Position numbers and translations under genes: made by a program. Shown here in pieces: positions 5,590-7,352 of a DNA stretch of 7,352 bases. The notes beneath the pieces were generated by a model that made no database searches, had not been told where the DNA came from, and saw nothing but the letters and a program-made list of their open reading frames with translations. The DNA comes from Hyphomicrobiales bacterium (GTDB taxonomy: Bacteria; Pseudomonadota; Alphaproteobacteria; Rhizobiales; Aestuariivirgaceae), in contig JAIBJH010000132.1 of NCBI GenBank assembly GCA_020029455.1, positions 1 through 7,352 on the forward strand, written 5' to 3'. Position 1 is the first letter of the stretch. Each line of letters begins with the position of its first letter.

Positions 5590-6960
5590 ATGCCTCGGCA
5601 GCACAATCACAACCCGGATAACCGGCCCGCAGATGCTGATGCGATCGTCGTAGGAGCCGGCATTGCCGGGCTCTATGCCGCATGGCGGCTGCAGAGGGCG
5701 GGATATTCGGTCATCGTCTTTGAAGCGGAGGCGGGCGCAGGCGGGCGGGTGAAGTCGAGGCCCGAAAAGCAGACGCGGCTTGGCCTTACTATTGATGACG
5801 GGGCCAACCTGATCAATTCAACGGATACGCTTGCCTTGCGCCTGATGGACAGTTTCGGCATCCGCTATGTGCGGCGTCTCAAGCGCGGCATGGACAGCAT
5901 GAACTATCTTGTGCGGGGCGTGCTCTACGACCAGCAAGATTTTGACCGGCTGATCTTCGATGAGAGCCGCAGCGCCATCAACGCCATGCTTGCCGACCAG
6001 GATTTCTGGCGAAGCGATCTTGAGCGCGACACCAATCCGCGCTTCATCGACGAGAGCATTGCCGCCTATCTCAAGCGGGTGGAAGCGGGTCCCATATTGC
6101 GCAGCATTCTCAAGTCGTTCTTCTGGAGCGAATACGGCCATGAGATCGGTAACCTCAACCTGCATGTGCTGTTCGACTATCTGAAAATTGATTTGCAGTC
6201 GCCCCATTTCAAGCTGATCCACAATGTGGATGAAGCCTACACCGTTCCTCACGGCGTGGCGCAGATCACGGCGCGGATGGAAGAGGAAATTCACGCCCAG
6301 GTTCTCTACGGCGCTACGGTCCAGCGCATCGCGGAGGAAAATGATCGCGTGGTTGTGGAGGCAAGCAACAAGAGCGGCACACTTCGCCGTTCGGCCCGGC
6401 ACTTGTTCTTTGCGGCACCCTTGCACCGCCTCACGGATATCAAGGTGGAGGTTGAAGGTTTGTCGCAGCACGCCATCGATGAGGCCGGCATGACGAGCTA
6501 TGCCGATGGCACGAAGCTTCACCTCAAGTTCGAGCCCGGATTCCACGAGCGCTATCGTTATGCAGGAATAGTGCTCACTGACACGGGCGAGCAGATCTGG
6601 CCATCCAGCACCGGCCAAGGCGGCGCGGGCTTGCTTACGGTCTTGACCGGCCCATTGCCTGCAGGGCGAGCGGCCGCAGTCCTCATGGCCGGCCAGGTGC
6701 TGATGGCCCTGGACCGCATCTTGCCGGACCTCAGTGAACTCTATGTTGGGGTGGAGCGGTCGGACGCGCCCATGAGTTATTCCGGCTCGCTCCGGCCCGG
6801 TGAATTGGCCCATCTTGCCATCCACGAGGGCGCGGCTCGCTGGACAACAATCGGCGAAGCAAGCGGCGGGCCCTTGCAGGGTTATCTTGAAGGGGCTTTG
6901 CGCAGCGCCGATGCGGGAGTCTTGCGCTACATCCTTTCGCGCCGGAAAGCCCGGGGTTGA
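5590..6960 (+). CDS. Flavin amine oxidase-like FAD-dependent oxidoreductase
   Basis: This 456-residue protein has the monoamine oxidase/phytoene desaturase-type flavoprotein fold. VVGAGIAGLYAAWRL holds the GAGIAG dinucleotide-binding turn (22-27), E45 ends the second strand, and GAGGRV (49-54) is the family's GGR motif. K309 in DGTKLHLKF may correspond to the lysine that positions water at the flavin in amine oxidases. The C-terminal GGPLQGYLEGAL, with GYLEG at 431-435, is the second FAD contact. No signal peptide or membrane segment is seen, and no covalent-FAD cysteine is obvious. The substrate is unknown; a small amine or amino acid is likely. Nearness to xsc allows the guess of a taurine-type oxidase. 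The ATG at 5590 is preferred over an in-frame TTG at 5572, although neither has a clear ribosome binding site. A CATACT box at 5566-5571 would give a very short leader. It lies 61 bases after xsc, so co-transcription is possible. Confidence 0.8.
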   Translation: MPRQHNHNPDNRPADADAIVVGAGIAGLYAAWRLQRAGYSVIVFEAEAGAGGRVKSRPEKQTRLGLTIDDGANLINSTDTLALRLMDSFGIRYVRRLKRGMDSMNYLVRGVLYDQQDFDRLIFDESRSAINAMLADQDFWRSDLERDTNPRFIDESIAAYLKRVEAGPILRSILKSFFWSEYGHEIGNLNLHVLFDYLKIDLQSPHFKLIHNVDEAYTVPHGVAQITARMEEEIHAQVLYGATVQRIAEENDRVVVEASNKSGTLRRSARHLFFAAPLHRLTDIKVEVEGLSQHAIDEAGMTSYADGTKLHLKFEPGFHERYRYAGIVLTDTGEQIWPSSTGQGGAGLLTVLTGPLPAGRAAAVLMAGQVLMALDRILPDLSELYVGVERSDAPMSYSGSLRPGELAHLAIHEGAARWTTIGEASGGPLQGYLEGALRSADAGVLRYILSRRKARG

Positions 6961-6976
6961 ACGCTGCACACGCGCC

Positions 6977-7005
6977 TTGCCACCCTTCCCGTTTTGCGCT
7001 CACAT
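6977..7005 (+). promoter_or_regulatory. Candidate promoter of the right-edge gene
   Basis: TTGCCA (6977-6982, 5 of 6 to TTGACA) and TCACAT (7000-7005) are spaced by 17 bases. Initiation near 7012 would leave a leader of about 16 nt before the ATG at 7028. The -10 match is weak. It lies in the loop of the inverted repeat at 6988-7018. Confidence 0.3.
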
Positions 7006-7018
7006 GCGAAAAAACGGG
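6988..7018 (+). repeat. Perfect 8-bp inverted repeat before the right-edge gene
   Basis: CCCGTTTT (6988-6995) pairs with AAAACGGG (7011-7018) across a 15-nt loop holding GCGCTCACATGCG. No T tract follows on either strand, so it is not a classical terminator. Its right arm ends about 10 bases before the preferred start codon and its loop contains the -10-like TCACAT, the same layout as the repeats at 2821-2849 and 3706-3735. Confidence 0.42.
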
Positions 7019-7027
7019 GCAAGTTCT

Positions 7028-7352
7028 ATGGGGAAGCGCGTTTCGAAACCGAAGCTGAGAAGCCTCTCGGACATCTATGCCTTCTTCCGGAAGAACAAAA
7101 CGCCCATCACCTTCCTGTCGCCCACGCCCTACAACATTCTGGGACTCGGCCGCTGGATCAACAATTTCGACTACATCAATTTCTTCGACAGTTTTGACGG
7201 CACGCACCCGAAGATTTTCGTGCCGCGCGAGCATGGGCCCCATGAATTCCGCTCCATCGAGGATGTGAACAATTATCTCCTGCGCCACAAGGATGTGCGG
7301 ACGCGCCTCAAGGAAAAGGGGCCGGGCTATCTCCTGCTTGTCATGTTCGATG
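7028..7352 (+). CDS. Conserved protein, possibly biotin carboxylase/ATP-grasp-like (5' part only)
   Basis: The first 108 residues of a gene cut by the window edge are visible. The open frame begins MGKRVSKPKLRSLSDIYAFF and continues with TPITFLSPTPYNILGLGRW (25-43), NFDYINFFDSFDGTHPKIFVP (near 47-67), FRSIEDVNNYLLRHKDV (74-90) and GYLLLVMFD (100-108). This resembles, from memory, the N-terminal pre-ATP-grasp part of conserved proteins often labelled biotin carboxylase-like. The ATP-grasp domain itself would lie beyond the edge, so the reaction is unknown. The ATG at 7028 is preferred because it gives the familiar MGKR start and lies downstream of the likely promoter. An in-frame ATG at 7004 would add eight residues but sits within the -10-like box. 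The ribosome binding site is weak (CGGGG at 7015-7019). Confidence 0.6.
   Translation, partial: MGKRVSKPKLRSLSDIYAFFRKNKTPITFLSPTPYNILGLGRWINNFDYINFFDSFDGTHPKIFVPREHGPHEFRSIEDVNNYLLRHKDVRTRLKEKGPGYLLLVMFD

Noticed and set aside
5818..6969. Minus-strand open frame of 383 codons
   Set aside because: It is antisense to the flavin amine oxidase-like gene, whose FAD motifs are intact, and shows no recognisable domain.

Overview
The window looks like chromosome of an alphaproteobacterium, probably near the Hyphomicrobiales. This is inferred from the roughly 60% GC coding style, the close fit of the Xsc and UPF0310 proteins to alphaproteobacterial-type versions, and a long dimethylglycine/sarcosine dehydrogenase-type flavoprotein, a paralogue-rich family in that group. 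No species is claimed. No transposase, integrase, CRISPR array or broken gene was seen.

Layout. Positions 1-63 hold nothing recognisable. A tRNA-Arg(CCT) gene lies on the minus strand (167-243) with a strong intrinsic terminator beyond it (64-96); a second promoter-like element with a 12-bp palindrome sits between the two. All protein genes run on the plus strand: an 805-residue FAD/folate-type dehydrogenase (364-2781); a two-gene operon of a VOC protein (2858-3223) and an EVE-domain UPF0310 protein (3220-3666), joined by an ATGA overlap; xsc, sulfoacetaldehyde acetyltransferase (3750-5528); a flavin amine oxidase-like protein (5590-6960); and the 5' part of a conserved gene, possibly of a biotin carboxylase/ATP-grasp-like family (7028 to the edge).

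How they may work together. Xsc is the firm anchor. It cleaves sulfoacetaldehyde with phosphate to acetyl phosphate and sulfite, the key step in taurine and related C2-sulfonate use. The two flanking flavoenzymes are of types that oxidise amines, so they could supply sulfoacetaldehyde or taurine from taurine or N-methylated taurines. This is inference only: the usual partners (tpa, tauXY, pta, tauR, tauABC) are not in the window. A sequence resembling the TauR box (CTGGACCTAG) lies upstream of xsc and supports taurine-responsive control.

The most unusual non-coding pattern is that three gaps between genes each carry an 8-9 bp perfect inverted repeat whose loop holds a -10-like hexamer next to a shared TTT(G)CGCT core, about 30-40 bases before the next start codon.
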